DNA from: Sphingobacteriia bacterium 28-36-52
GTDB taxonomy: Bacteria; Bacteroidota; Bacteroidia; Chitinophagales; Chitinophagaceae
Reading direction: 5' to 3'
Length of the DNA: 64,000 bases
NCBI GenBank assembly: GCA_002281575.1
Contig: NCGN01000006.1
Span: forward strand, 1 to 64,000
Position 1 is the stretch's first letter, and every line of letters starts with the position of its first letter. Below the pieces are notes generated by a model. It did no database searches and was not told where the DNA came from. It saw nothing but the letters and a program-made list of their open reading frames with translations. Of this stretch, positions 9,006 through 18,483 are shown one piece after another. A program made the position numbers and the translations under genes.

Positions 9006-10358
9006 TTAAGCGAAATAAAATATTATCCCGGCAAGTATTCCCGCTATAATAGAAAGGAGTAAAGTCATTAATGACCATGATTGAAAAGTTTGTTTTTCAG
9101 TCAATCCTAAATACTGCTTTACCAGCCAAAAACCACTATCATTTACATGAGAAAAAATAGAAGCACCAGCTGCAATTGCAGCAACCAACGAGGCCATTTG
9201 TATGGGAGAATACATTCCAGCAACCAATAATGGTGCTAATAAACTTGAAGCAGTAATCATTGCTACCGTTGCAGAACCTTGCAATAGACGAATAATAGCT
9301 GCAGCCAAATACGCGAATAGGACAATAGAAAATCCAGCATTCAAAAGTAATTCTGCTAATAATTTCCCAGAACCCGTGTTCACCAATACTTGCTTAAATA
9401 CACCACCAGCACCAGTCACTAAAATAATGGCACCTGCAGGAGCCATTGACTGAATAGAAATCTTACTCAACTCACTTGCACTGTACCCCTTTTTAATGCC
9501 CAATAAAATCCACGCAGCAATATTGGCAATAATTAAAGCAGAAAAAGGATGCCCTAATAATGCTATCAGTTGCTTGAAGAATGTATTGTTAATAATAAAC
9601 AAGCCTGCATTAAAACAGGTATTTAATAATATTAAAATAATTGGCATAAAAACAATACCAATTGTTAATCTAAATGAAGGTAGATGAGTATGATCAATGC
9701 TGTCCGCATTACTTACTGTTAAATCTTGTTCAGGGGCTTTTATATGAATTCGCTTTGCAATGAATTTTCCGAATAATACTCCACATAGAATAACAGTCGG
9801 AATGCCAATTAAAATAGAGGTCAATATTACCCAGCCCATTTCTGCCCCAATAATTTCAGCAACGGCTATTGGACCAGGCGTTGGTGGAATAAATGCATGT
9901 CCAAATGCTAACCCAGCCAATAAAGGCATTGCATACAACAATAAAGATTTTTGGGTGTTTTTTTGTATGGCATAAATAATGGGAATTAGTAAAATAAAAG
10001 CCACATCAAAAAAAACGGGTATGGAAATGATCAGCCCAGTAAAGCCTAGTGCAAGTGGTGATTTATTTTGCCCAGCCTTATTTATTAAATATCGAGCAAT
10101 GGCATCTGCTCCACCTGACTTCTCTAAAATAGCCCCAAACATTGCACCCAAACCCACTATCGTTGCTACAAAACCCAAAGTAGACCCCATCCCTTCTTGA
10201 ATTGTCGCAATCATTTTTTGTGCAGACAATCCGGCTAATATTCCAGTAACAATGGAAGCCATTAACAAAGCTATGAATGCTGGGAACTTAAAATACAATA
10301 CCAATATAAGCAAACAGGCTATTCCAGCAAATACACTTAGCATTAATATATAATTCAT
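9006..10358 (-). CDS. gntP: Gluconate:H+ symporter, GntP family
   Basis: A 450-residue inner membrane permease with about 12-14 helices and the GntP-family features: an ALLMASIVTGILAGL start, GLGAMFGAILEKSGGAD, the HAFIPPTPGPIAVAEIIGA motif, and IFSHVNDSGFWLVKQYLGL near the C-terminus. It would import gluconate or a related aldonate. The ATG at 10358 overlaps the stop of the upstream gluconokinase-6PGDH gene by 4 bp (ATGA), which strongly supports one operon that imports, phosphorylates and oxidises gluconate. Confidence 0.95.
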   Translation of the reverse strand: MNYILMLSVFAGIACLLILVLYFKFPAFIALLMASIVTGILAGLSAQKMIATIQEGMGSTLGFVATIVGLGAMFGAILEKSGGADAIARYLINKAGQNKSPLALGFTGLIISIPVFFDVAFILLIPIIYAIQKNTQKSLLLYAMPLLAGLAFGHAFIPPTPGPIAVAEIIGAEMGWVILTSILIGIPTVILCGVLFGKFIAKRIHIKAPEQDLTVSNADSIDHTHLPSFRLTIGIVFMPIILILLNTCFNAGLFIINNTFFKQLIALLGHPFSALIIANIAAWILLGIKKGYSASELSKISIQSMAPAGAIILVTGAGGVFKQVLVNTGSGKLLAELLLNAGFSIVLFAYLAAAIIRLLQGSATVAMITASSLLAPLLVAGMYSPIQMASLVAAIAAGASIFSHVNDSGFWLVKQYLGLTEKQTFQSWSLMTLLLSIIAGILAGIIFYFA

Positions 10359-12283
10359 GTTTCCTGCCAATTAGTATGATAAAATGGGCCTTTAGGATCT
10401 TCTTTTAATTGGTAAGTATGTGCACCAAAAAAATCTCGTTGTGCTTGAATTAACGACGCCCCAGATTCTGCTTGTTTATAAGCAAATAAATATTGGGCTG
10501 AGGCACTAAAACAATCCATTGGTAAATCAGTGGCTAAAGCAATAGCAAGCATTTGCTTTAAAGAATCCACTGCACCATTACACTGTTGTACAATAGATGG
10601 ATGCAATAGTAAATTACTTGAATCCAAAAGCAGCACTTTTAACTCTTCCATTAACTTTGATCGAATAATACAACCCGCTGTCCAAACCTCTGCTAATGAA
10701 GGCAAATTAATATTCCAGCCTTGTTGTTTTGAAACGAATTCAATTAACTGAAATCCTTGGTGGTGGTTAATGATTCTACATAGTTGATATGCTTCCATTA
10801 CCGCATTTATATCTATAGGCTGTTTTTGCGTAGTAGTTAACATGGTTGCTGCTGCTTGCCTACGTTCTTCCCACATAGAAGATATAAAACGTGCATTTAA
10901 AGCAGCCGTAAGTGTAGGAATTGGAACGCCCCATTTAGCTGCTTCAATAGTAGTCCAACTACCCGTTCCTTTGTTACCAGCATTATCTAGAATCTGGTCA
11001 ACTAAATATTGACCCTCCCGTTTTTTTTGTAGAATCTGAATTGTTATTTCTAACAAATAACTGCTCTTATTAGTTTGAAGGAATGGTTGTAAAAGCAAGG
11101 CAATTAAATCATTGGTAAACCCTCCAGATACTTTTAAGAATTGAATAAGCTCTGCTAATAATTGCATTTCAGCATATTCAATTCCGTTGTGTACCATTTT
11201 TACAAAATGACCTGCACCTGCTTCACCAATATATTTACAACAATTGATTCCATTATTATTAATTGCTGCAATTTTTTCAAAGAATGGTTGAATCAGTAGA
11301 TAACCTTCCAAAGAACCACCAGGCATAATAGAAGGCCCTCTTAATGCACCCTCCTCTCCACCAGACACTCCTGCTCCAATAAAGTGAATACCTAAGTTGC
11401 TAAGCCGAGCCAATCTTTTCTCTGTATCTAAATAATGTGTATTTCCCCCATCAATCAAAACATCACCCTTATCCAAAAGCGGTATAAGTTGTTCAATTAT
11501 ATCATCAGTAGCTTCGCCTGCATGAACCATTAACATGATTTTTCTAGGCAATGACAACGATTGAATAAATTCTGTGAGATCTTCAAAAGCCTTGGCATTT
11601 TCAAGTTCTGGGAATTCTGCAACAAATAGTTCAGCAACTTTTTCTTCCTTGCCTTTTACATAACGATTGTATAAAGAAAGCTTAAATCCATTGTTGGCGA
11701 AGTTTCTACTCAGACTCTTCCCCATAACACCTAACCCAATCAAACCGAATTCTTGCATACTTAAAGTTATTGGTAGTTCTTCAATAATTTGCTCAACAAT
11801 TTTTGATGGTGCTTGGTCTATATCAATTACCAAAGCGTTGGAAGGAATTTCTAAAATATTCAGTTGAGAAGTCAACAAATTGGCTTGCATAAAATGCCCT
11901 ACTCTTTTTTGCAATCGCTCAAGCAACAAAGCATCTGCTCCTTGTAATAAAACAAATTGACAGTTGGCGAAAGGAATATTAGAAAGAATATCTCGATAAG
12001 GCTGTTTTAACGCAGAACAGGCAATAATAATAGAACTGTCTACCACTTTTTTCTCAGCAAATTCTTTAATACTGTTTAGCCAGGGAATACGATCATTGTC
12101 GTTTAATGGAATACCCATAGCCATTTTGTCTATATTACTCAAGGAATGAAATTGATCCCCATCATAAAAAGGATAACCGGTCTGTTTTGACAATAAAGTT
12201 CCAATGGTTGTTTTACCACAACCAGACACCCCCATGATATAAATAATCTTATTCAGCAAATTATAACCCAAACAATCCAGCAT
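10355..12283 (-). CDS. Fused gluconokinase / 6-phosphogluconate dehydrogenase
   Basis: A 642-residue two-domain enzyme. Residues 11-172 are a GntK-type gluconokinase: P-loop GVSGCGKT at 18-25, YDGDQFHS at 40-47, ACSALKQPYRD at 89-98. Residues 177-642 are a full-length 6PGDH: GLIGLGVMG at 180-188, the VSGGEEGALRGPSIMPGG signature at 306-323, and GHFVKMVHNGIEY with K362 at the catalytic position. M176 sits where a free-standing Gnd would start. The protein thus converts gluconate to 6-phosphogluconate and on to ribulose 5-phosphate. It overlaps the aspartate kinase stop by 23 bp and gntP by 4 bp. The base sequence reads through with no sign of a frameshift. Confidence 0.95.
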   Translation of the reverse strand: MLDCLGYNLLNKIIYIMGVSGCGKTTIGTLLSKQTGYPFYDGDQFHSLSNIDKMAMGIPLNDNDRIPWLNSIKEFAEKKVVDSSIIIACSALKQPYRDILSNIPFANCQFVLLQGADALLLERLQKRVGHFMQANLLTSQLNILEIPSNALVIDIDQAPSKIVEQIIEELPITLSMQEFGLIGLGVMGKSLSRNFANNGFKLSLYNRYVKGKEEKVAELFVAEFPELENAKAFEDLTEFIQSLSLPRKIMLMVHAGEATDDIIEQLIPLLDKGDVLIDGGNTHYLDTEKRLARLSNLGIHFIGAGVSGGEEGALRGPSIMPGGSLEGYLLIQPFFEKIAAINNNGINCCKYIGEAGAGHFVKMVHNGIEYAEMQLLAELIQFLKVSGGFTNDLIALLLQPFLQTNKSSYLLEITIQILQKKREGQYLVDQILDNAGNKGTGSWTTIEAAKWGVPIPTLTAALNARFISSMWEERRQAAATMLTTTQKQPIDINAVMEAYQLCRIINHHQGFQLIEFVSKQQGWNINLPSLAEVWTAGCIIRSKLMEELKVLLLDSSNLLLHPSIVQQCNGAVDSLKQMLAIALATDLPMDCFSASAQYLFAYKQAESGASLIQAQRDFFGAHTYQLKEDPKGPFYHTNWQET

Positions 12284-13583
12284 TTAATAGCTGCAAAGTT
12301 TTTGTTTTATAGTCTTGAGGCACTAATAAAGAAATATTGTGTGCACTACCACCATAACTAACCATTGTAACAGGCACTTCATTTAATGCATCAAATAATT
12401 TTTGCAATACATGATCAGTCTGCGCAATTTCATTTCCTACAATTGATACAATGGTTTGGCCTTTATCTACATCCACTGTTCCAAAAGGCTCTAGCTCTCT
12501 AACAATATCATCTAAAAATAAATCTGAATCAATGGTTACTGAAACAGCTACTTCTGATGTAGTAATCATATCAATAGAAGTCTTGTATTTCTCAAACACT
12601 TCAAAAACTTTTCTTAAGAATCCATAAGCCAAAAGCATTCGACTACTTTTGATTTTAATTGCAATGATACCATCTTTTGCAGCTACCGCTTTTACTCCAA
12701 CACTTCCAGCCTCTTTAGTTATGACTGTTCCAGGCGCATCTGGTTGCATGGTATTCAACAATTTTACTGGAACATTTTCTTGCTGAGCGGGCCAAATGCA
12801 AGTAGGGTGTAAAATTTTAGCCCCAAAATAAGCCAACTCCGCAGCTTCGTCAAAACTCAACTGTTCAATAGCTACAGTCTTATTTACAATTCTTGGATCG
12901 TTATTGTGCATCCCATCAATATCTGTCCAAATTTCACAAACAGAAGCATTACATGCAGCGGCTACTAATGAAGCGGTATAATCACTCCCCCCTCTTTTTA
13001 AATTATCTACTTCACCCCTAACATTTCTACAGATATAACCTTGAGTAACTAATATCTTTTTATTGGAATGCTTTTTAAGTAAATCATTCAATTTAATACG
13101 AATAGCACCTAACTGTGGTTCTTCATTCACGTCAATACTCATGAACTCTAATGCGGGTAGTAATTCATGGTCTACGCCTATTTCAGTTAAGTAAACAGAG
13201 AATAATTTGGTACTCATTAATTCACCCTGAGCCAAAATGTCTTTATTTAGCGCTTCACTAAATGAAATGCGTAAAATGATATTTAGAAAGTCAAAATGCT
13301 CATCAATAATCTGATTGGCATATTTCCTGCTATCTTCTTTTTGAATCAGTTCTTCAATAAACTGTTTATAATGTTGGTGTAATTTCTCAATAGTATTTTT
13401 TGCACCCTCTCTATTTCCCTGTGCTAAAAAATTACTGATTTCTACTAATGAATTGGTTGTTCCACTTAAGGCACTTAAAACCACAATTTTACTATCCGAA
13501 TTCCTTGTGATTAATTTGGCCACTTCATGCATACGTTCTGGCTTACCAACACTAGTGCCACCAAACTTCATAACTTTCATCAT
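12261..13583 (-). CDS. lysC: Aspartate kinase, monofunctional
   Basis: A 440-residue kinase making aspartyl phosphate, the first step to lysine, threonine and methionine. KFGGTSVGK is at 6-14, the substrate loop KRGGSDYTASL is mid-protein, WTDIDGM follows, and the last 150 residues hold two ACT domains (KIKSSRMLLAYGFLRKVFEVF and VSIVGNE) for feedback control. No homoserine dehydrogenase is fused. The start has three Met codons close together (13583, 13580, 13571). It overlaps the fused gluconate gene by 23 bp, so these unrelated pathways appear to share a transcript. Confidence 0.93.
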   Translation of the reverse strand: MMKVMKFGGTSVGKPERMHEVAKLITRNSDSKIVVLSALSGTTNSLVEISNFLAQGNREGAKNTIEKLHQHYKQFIEELIQKEDSRKYANQIIDEHFDFLNIILRISFSEALNKDILAQGELMSTKLFSVYLTEIGVDHELLPALEFMSIDVNEEPQLGAIRIKLNDLLKKHSNKKILVTQGYICRNVRGEVDNLKRGGSDYTASLVAAACNASVCEIWTDIDGMHNNDPRIVNKTVAIEQLSFDEAAELAYFGAKILHPTCIWPAQQENVPVKLLNTMQPDAPGTVITKEAGSVGVKAVAAKDGIIAIKIKSSRMLLAYGFLRKVFEVFEKYKTSIDMITTSEVAVSVTIDSDLFLDDIVRELEPFGTVDVDKGQTIVSIVGNEIAQTDHVLQKLFDALNEVPVTMVSYGGSAHNISLLVPQDYKTKTLQLLNAGLFGL

Positions 13584-13599
13584 TGCAACAAATTTGCTG

Positions 13600-13607
13600 C
13601 AAATGTA
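13600..13607 (-). promoter_or_regulatory. Possible -7 box for aspartate kinase operon
   Basis: Read on the minus strand, TACATTTG fits the TAnnTTTG -7 consensus 16 bp upstream of the start codon. I found no TTG at the expected -33 position, so support is partial. Confidence 0.35.
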
Positions 13608-13622
13608 ACGCTATCAAAGGAA

Positions 13623-14462
13623 TTATTGGCCGTATGGCTGTTGAGAATTACAGCTAATATTTGGGCCTGGATCAACTTTCATTTTTTTACAAAAAGCTAC
13701 ATAGTATTCAAGCCTAAATTTATTTTTAACAGATTCAATACCCCCGCACTCAAGACCTCCGTTAACAATATTCATGACTGCACCGAAGCCAGGTTTGCGT
13801 CCAGCTAAGCTATCCGTTTCATTAGGTACCCAATTACCAGACATTACATCATGACAAGAAGGTTTGGGATCTTGGGCTGTTACCCAAAACCAAATAGCGG
13901 AAGTAAAACTTAATTCTGGATCTATGGTTAACAAATCAGGATTGTTTAATAAACTGTCTTTATTTCCAAGAACCATTTCACTAAATAAACCATAATTATA
14001 ATTCCAGCTCAATTGAATAGGGCCTCTCCCATGATAAGATTTACCTTTCGCAGGTGGATAATTTAAACTAGTGGTATCCGAGTAACTTGCACAACCATTT
14101 AAACACGCTAACTCTTCTTTATAGTACAAACCAAAATCATAAAAATGGACCATATCGTTTTCATTACCCCCTCCAGTTTCGTGTGAAATAGTTGCTAAAA
14201 ATGCAGCTAGTTCTCTTTTCTTTAATTGGGTAGAACCTTCATTTAAAAATTGCGGAAATCTTTTAGTGGCTTTTACAAAAGCGGTATAACTATAAAAAAG
14301 TTTACCCAAGCTATCACCACCATTCATATGCGGGAACAACTGATTCCATTCTGTTTCAGACAAAAGTGGAAATGAATCATTATCCTCTTTTTTATTAGTA
14401 GCACATGCTTGAATTAATAATAACCAAAAAACTAGAAACAATAAATATTGTGTTGATTTCAT
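13623..14462 (-). CDS. GH19 chitinase-like lipoprotein
   Basis: A 279-residue lipoprotein with signal and lipobox LIQAC (lipidated C20). The rest matches glycoside hydrolase family 19: ISHETGGG with the likely proton-donor E95, YYKEELAC with E116/E117 as second acid, GRGPIQLSWNYNYG at 145-158, and the C-terminal GFGAVMNIVNGGLECG. GH19 enzymes cut chitin or, in some cases, peptidoglycan, by an inverting mechanism. The lipid anchor places it in the outer or inner membrane facing the periplasm or surface, which suits oligomer processing better than free secretion. It is 6 bp downstream of the Ldh-family gene. Confidence 0.9.
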   Translation of the reverse strand: MKSTQYLLFLVFWLLLIQACATNKKEDNDSFPLLSETEWNQLFPHMNGGDSLGKLFYSYTAFVKATKRFPQFLNEGSTQLKKRELAAFLATISHETGGGNENDMVHFYDFGLYYKEELACLNGCASYSDTTSLNYPPAKGKSYHGRGPIQLSWNYNYGLFSEMVLGNKDSLLNNPDLLTIDPELSFTSAIWFWVTAQDPKPSCHDVMSGNWVPNETDSLAGRKPGFGAVMNIVNGGLECGGIESVKNKFRLEYYVAFCKKMKVDPGPNISCNSQQPYGQ

Positions 14463-14468
14463 AAGGAG

Positions 14469-15551
14469 TTATTTAGTTAATGTAACTTCAAACAGCGCAC
14501 CTATTTTATCAAGATCTTCCACTATCACAGGTAACAAAGGAATGCCTTCGGCCATTCTTTTTGTTTCCATTTCGCGTTCTGGATCACCTGGGATTAATAC
14601 TTTTGATTGCCCTTCAATTGGAGTTGCATTTCTAAATCGACTGATCCAATTGTCCATATGGTTTTTAAAATCTACTGCTGGTCTAAAAGCATCCACTCGC
14701 ATGGCGCCCAAAAAATGACCTAAACCTTTTCCTGGCATATTTTCTGGCATTGGAATATAAGCAGGAAATGGTGGTGCCCATGGACCATAAGATGCGCCAC
14801 TTAATACAGCAGAAAAAATATCAACAATACTCCCTAATGCGTACCCCTTATGACTACCATGTTCCCTATCTGAACCCAATGGCAATAATGCACCGTCTTT
14901 CTTTAAAATATTGGCATCGGTACTAATATGTCCTTGATGGTCTTGCGCCCATCCTACTGGCGTATCTAAGCCTTTTCGTTGTAAAATTTCCAACTTACCA
15001 TTGGCTGCGGTAGTTGTGGCAAAGTCTGCCACAAATGGAGGTTGATGTTCAGCAGGAATTGCAACAGCAATTGGGTTAGTACCCAACATTTTTTCAACTG
15101 AAAAAGTAGGAGCAACCAAAGCACTTGCATTGGTCATGGCCATCCCAATCATATCATTTTCTAATGCCATCATAGCATGATAACCAGCAATACCAAAGTG
15201 ATTAGAGTTTTGTACAGCTACCCAACCAGTTCCAACGGCTGTTGCTTTTTGCATAGCAATGGTCATAGCAAAGGGGGCTACAACTAGGCCTAAGCCTTGA
15301 TCCCCATCTACAACAGCAGTAGAAGGTGTTTCATGAATCACTCGAATATTGGGCTGTGCATTAATTCTACCAGCTTGCCAAAGCCGAACATAACCACTTA
15401 ATCTTGCAACACCATGGCTATCAATTCCCCGTAAATCTGCTGAAAGTAAAACTTTAGTTGCAATGGTAGCATGCTCTAAAGAACAACCCATGCCGATGAA
15501 TACAGCATGGGTGAAAGAATATAGTTGCTCGTATTGGAATACCTTTTCCAT
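14469..15551 (-). CDS. Ldh family malate/lactate-type dehydrogenase
   Basis: A 360-residue NAD(P)-dependent oxidoreductase of the malate/L-lactate/ureidoglycolate dehydrogenase (Ldh_2) family, not related to classical LDH. DSHGVARL with H46, QNSNHFGIAGYHA with H118, MTNASALVAPT and the GSHKGYALG motif are in the expected places. Members act on 2-hydroxy acids such as malate, sulpholactate or ureidoglycolate; the substrate cannot be told here. It lies between ssb and the chitinase-like gene on the same strand, with no clear pathway partner. Confidence 0.9.
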   Translation of the reverse strand: MEKVFQYEQLYSFTHAVFIGMGCSLEHATIATKVLLSADLRGIDSHGVARLSGYVRLWQAGRINAQPNIRVIHETPSTAVVDGDQGLGLVVAPFAMTIAMQKATAVGTGWVAVQNSNHFGIAGYHAMMALENDMIGMAMTNASALVAPTFSVEKMLGTNPIAVAIPAEHQPPFVADFATTTAANGKLEILQRKGLDTPVGWAQDHQGHISTDANILKKDGALLPLGSDREHGSHKGYALGSIVDIFSAVLSGASYGPWAPPFPAYIPMPENMPGKGLGHFLGAMRVDAFRPAVDFKNHMDNWISRFRNATPIEGQSKVLIPGDPEREMETKRMAEGIPLLPVIVEDLDKIGALFEVTLTK

Positions 15552-15582
15552 AACTGCAATGTACGAAGCAATTTAATGCTTA

Positions 15583-16026
15583 TTAGAATGGCAAATCATC
15601 AAACGGCTCTGTAATATCATTTGAGGCCGGAGCTGATGTTGTATTCACTGCAGGTGCAGGTTGGTATCCGCCTGAACTATAACCACCTGCTGAAGGGGCA
15701 GCATCATTGCTTCTGCTTCCCAACAATTGAACGCTACTTACTCTCAAAGATAAAGTAGCCCCATTGGTACCCTCTTTAGTTGTATAAGTTCTCACATCGG
15801 GCTGACCTTCTACATATACCTGAGTACCCTTCTTTAAATAAGGAGCAATGCCTGTTCTTTCTGTCCAATAAGCACAGTCTACCCATGTGGTTTTATCCTT
15901 TTGGTTCCCTTGAGCATCTTTATAACGTTCGGTATGTGCAACGGTGAAATTGATCACATTTTTGCCATTTACATTATTTAAAATGGCATCTTTTCCCAGA
16001 TTACCGATTGCGGTTAATTTAATCAT
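15583..16026 (-). CDS. ssb: Single-stranded DNA-binding protein
   Basis: A 147-residue SSB. Residues 1-110 form the OB fold (LTAIGNLGKDA start, NFTVAHTERYKD, WVDCAYW, GTQVYVEGQPDVRTY). A Gly/Ala/Pro/Ser-rich linker follows and the protein ends in the acidic EPFDDLPF tip that recruits repair and replication partners. It acts as a homotetramer at forks and repair sites. It is transcribed away from mnmA across a 145-bp gap. Confidence 0.96.
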   Translation of the reverse strand: MIKLTAIGNLGKDAILNNVNGKNVINFTVAHTERYKDAQGNQKDKTTWVDCAYWTERTGIAPYLKKGTQVYVEGQPDVRTYTTKEGTNGATLSLRVSSVQLLGSRSNDAAPSAGGYSSGGYQPAPAVNTTSAPASNDITEPFDDLPF

Positions 16027-16110
16027 AGCTGTTTTTTTATCAATGTCTAATAATTGAAATTAAGTAAAATGCGTATTAACCGTAAATCCTTTTTGTTTTT
16101 AACTGTTTAT

Positions 16111-16133
16111 AGGGCATTCTACTGCCCTTTTTT
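16111..16133 (+). promoter_or_regulatory. Terminator-like hairpin in ssb-mnmA gap
   Basis: AGGGCA-N6-TGCCCT followed by T6 reads as an intrinsic terminator on the plus strand, yet no plus-strand gene lies upstream; the nearest, ssb, runs the other way. It sits just before the mnmA -7 box, so it might end a short leader or antisense transcript. Function unknown. Confidence 0.4.
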
Positions 16134-16146
16134 GGGTTTGATGTTC

Positions 16147-16154
16147 TACTTTTG
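16147..16154 (+). promoter_or_regulatory. -7 box for mnmA
   Basis: TACTTTTG matches TAnnTTTG 17 bp upstream of the mnmA start, which implies a leader of about 10 bases. A good TTG at -33 is not evident. Confidence 0.45.
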
Positions 16155-16171
16155 CAGAAATAATTATTAAA

Positions 16172-17287
16172 ATGAGCCGTAAAGGAAAAGTACTGGTGGC
16201 AATGAGCGGGGGTATAGACAGTACCGTTACGGCTTTAATGCTGCACCATGAGGGGTATGAAGTAATTGGTATTACTATGAAAACCTGGGACTATGCCAGC
16301 AGCGGTAGCAGTACAAAAGAAACAGGCTGTTGCAATATTGATTCATTTAATGATGCCAGACAAGCGGCAGTTCATCATGGATTCCCGCATTTTATTTTAG
16401 ATATACGAGAAGAATTTGGTGATTTTGTTATAGAAAATTTTGTAGAGGAGTATTTAGCAGGCAGAACCCCTAATCCATGTGTGATGTGTAATACGCATAT
16501 TAAATGGAGGGCACTACTAAAAAGGGCCAATGCACTAGGCTGTGATTTTATTGCAACCGGACACTATGCCGAAATTAGACAGCATACCAATGGGCGTTAT
16601 GTTATTAGTAAAGGATTAGACGATACCAAAGACCAGAGTTATGTTCTTTGGGGATTGGACCAAGAACTACTTAGTAGAACCATGATGCCTTTAGGGGGTT
16701 ACCACAAATCGGCTATTAGACAAATGGCTATGGATATGGGATACCCAGAATTAGCAAAGAAAAGTGAGAGCTATGAAATCTGCTTTGTTCCAGACAACGA
16801 TTATAGAGGATTTTTAAAAAGAAGAGTAGACGGATTAGAAGAACAAGTTGCAGGGGGATGGTTTGTAGACAAATCTGGGGAAAAACTGGGACAGCATAAA
16901 GGTTATCCTTTTTATACAATTGGACAACGCAAAGGATTAGACATAGCCATGGGGCATCCGGTTTATGTAACTTCAATTAACCCTAATACCAATACTGTTG
17001 TATTAGGCGACGAATCTGATTTGGAGCAAAATGATATGATGGTTGGGAAATTAAATTGGATTAAATACGATGGCGTTTCCGATGGAATGGAAGCCAATAC
17101 AAGAATTCGTTATAAAGACAAAGGTGCACTTAGTAATTTATTCAATGAACCCAATGGTATTATACGTGCCCGATTCTACGAAAATGTAAAGAGTATAGCC
17201 CCTGGGCAAAGTGCCGTTTTTTATGAGGGCAATGATGTAATTGGAGGAGGCATCATTCAGCGAGGTGAACTGATTTTGAATAGCTAA
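16172..17287 (+). CDS. mnmA: tRNA-specific 2-thiouridylase MnmA
   Basis: A 371-residue PP-loop ATPase that adds sulphur to wobble U34 of tRNA(Lys/Glu/Gln). The PP-loop MSGGIDST is at 11-18 (Ile in place of the usual Val), the NPCVMCN segment has C103 and C106, TGHYAEI is at 129-135, and ESYEICFVP supplies C204. C103 and C204 match the catalytic cysteine pair. The barrel domain FYTIGQRKGL and the C-terminal beta domain follow. It converges with the RsmB-like gene with a 4-bp overlap of stop codons. Confidence 0.97.
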   Translation: MSRKGKVLVAMSGGIDSTVTALMLHHEGYEVIGITMKTWDYASSGSSTKETGCCNIDSFNDARQAAVHHGFPHFILDIREEFGDFVIENFVEEYLAGRTPNPCVMCNTHIKWRALLKRANALGCDFIATGHYAEIRQHTNGRYVISKGLDDTKDQSYVLWGLDQELLSRTMMPLGGYHKSAIRQMAMDMGYPELAKKSESYEICFVPDNDYRGFLKRRVDGLEEQVAGGWFVDKSGEKLGQHKGYPFYTIGQRKGLDIAMGHPVYVTSINPNTNTVVLGDESDLEQNDMMVGKLNWIKYDGVSDGMEANTRIRYKDKGALSNLFNEPNGIIRARFYENVKSIAPGQSAVFYEGNDVIGGGIIQRGELILNS

Positions 17288-18483
17288 TCAATTTTCTTAA
17301 AGAGGGCAGCAAACATGGTGTCGGCTTTTACATCATATCCTTTGATTGCTGATTGTTCTATCAGTTTCATAAAAGGGAAACTGCTTTCAATAAATGGAAT
17401 GATTGCTTCATTCTCAGCTTCAAAAACGGAGCAGGTTATATATAAAAAATATCCATTACTACGAAGTTTAGGCAAAGCATTACGAACAATCTGTTGCTGC
17501 AATTGCTGAAAATCATTTATGGCTTGATTACCAAACTGTGTCAACTGTTCAGGCGTTCTACCCCAGGTACCACTACCACTGCAAGGTGCATCACAAATAA
17601 TTAAATCAAATTGCATTCCCGCCAATTCAGGAGCTGTAATAGGCTTACTTAAGTCGGCAATTAAAGATTGGTATTTTCTTATACCCGCCCTGTCAAATCT
17701 TTGTGCTAAATTCTGTATAATACTTTTACGAATATCAGATACAGTTAGCTCCATATTTCCTAAAACGTCTCTCGCTAAAATTGATTTGCCACCACTTGCA
17801 GCGCAACAATCCCACACATCAACAGAAGCCTCTTTTCCTTTTCGCATTTGCTTCACCGCTTCCATAATGCTAGCCGTTTGTTGGGAACTGTAATCTTGAA
17901 CTACATAGTCTTTGTCTAATTCTGCTATACCTTCTAACTTTGTGCCGTTAGGCAATGCAAAACAAGATTCGGTAACTATTTTATATTCAATATCAGCACT
18001 TGTTAATGCATTTACAACATTGGCTATTCTACCTGGCCTCACTCTAATAAATAAGTCAGGCTGAATTAAATGTGACGCACTAAAACGCTCAACGTCTATG
18101 GATTTGCTCAAGTAAGAAACAAAAGGGAAAATTTGAGTTGGATTAAAATAAGCTAGATGATTTTTTACAAACTCAATCCGCTTAGTTAATAATGAAGGCC
18201 AATATTGTAACCAATTTGGATCAAATAAACCAGCCCATACCCCAGGTTCATTATTACACAGATAAAGAGCAGCTTTTAAAGACAACTCCATATCAATTCC
18301 TACCATGGAATTTCCAGTTCTAAAATAGGAATAACATATTTGAGAAATATACTTCCGGTCTTTTGAGCCAAATTTTTTGTTGGCCGCGAAATGTGTTTTT
18401 AAATACCCAGCAAAAGGCGTATCTCCATTATAAGCAGTTATAATTGCAGCGGCAGAACGTAAATAATTTTCGGCGTACTTCAC
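17284..18483 (-). CDS. RsmB/NOP-type RNA cytosine-C5 methyltransferase
   Basis: A 399-residue SAM-dependent RNA methylase. The SAM site DCCAASGGKS is at 225-234, DAPCSGSG with C301 is at 298-305 and ITCSVFEAEN with C351 follows; the two cysteines are the release and nucleophile residues of the Sun/NOP2 family. The N-terminal 130 residues are helical and may bind the RNA. The target (16S rRNA m5C967-like or tRNA) cannot be told from sequence. The start codon shares one base with the odhB stop, so it is probably co-transcribed with odhAB. Confidence 0.92.
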   Translation of the reverse strand: MKYAENYLRSAAAIITAYNGDTPFAGYLKTHFAANKKFGSKDRKYISQICYSYFRTGNSMVGIDMELSLKAALYLCNNEPGVWAGLFDPNWLQYWPSLLTKRIEFVKNHLAYFNPTQIFPFVSYLSKSIDVERFSASHLIQPDLFIRVRPGRIANVVNALTSADIEYKIVTESCFALPNGTKLEGIAELDKDYVVQDYSSQQTASIMEAVKQMRKGKEASVDVWDCCAASGGKSILARDVLGNMELTVSDIRKSIIQNLAQRFDRAGIRKYQSLIADLSKPITAPELAGMQFDLIICDAPCSGSGTWGRTPEQLTQFGNQAINDFQQLQQQIVRNALPKLRSNGYFLYITCSVFEAENEAIIPFIESSFPFMKLIEQSAIKGYDVKADTMFAALFKKID

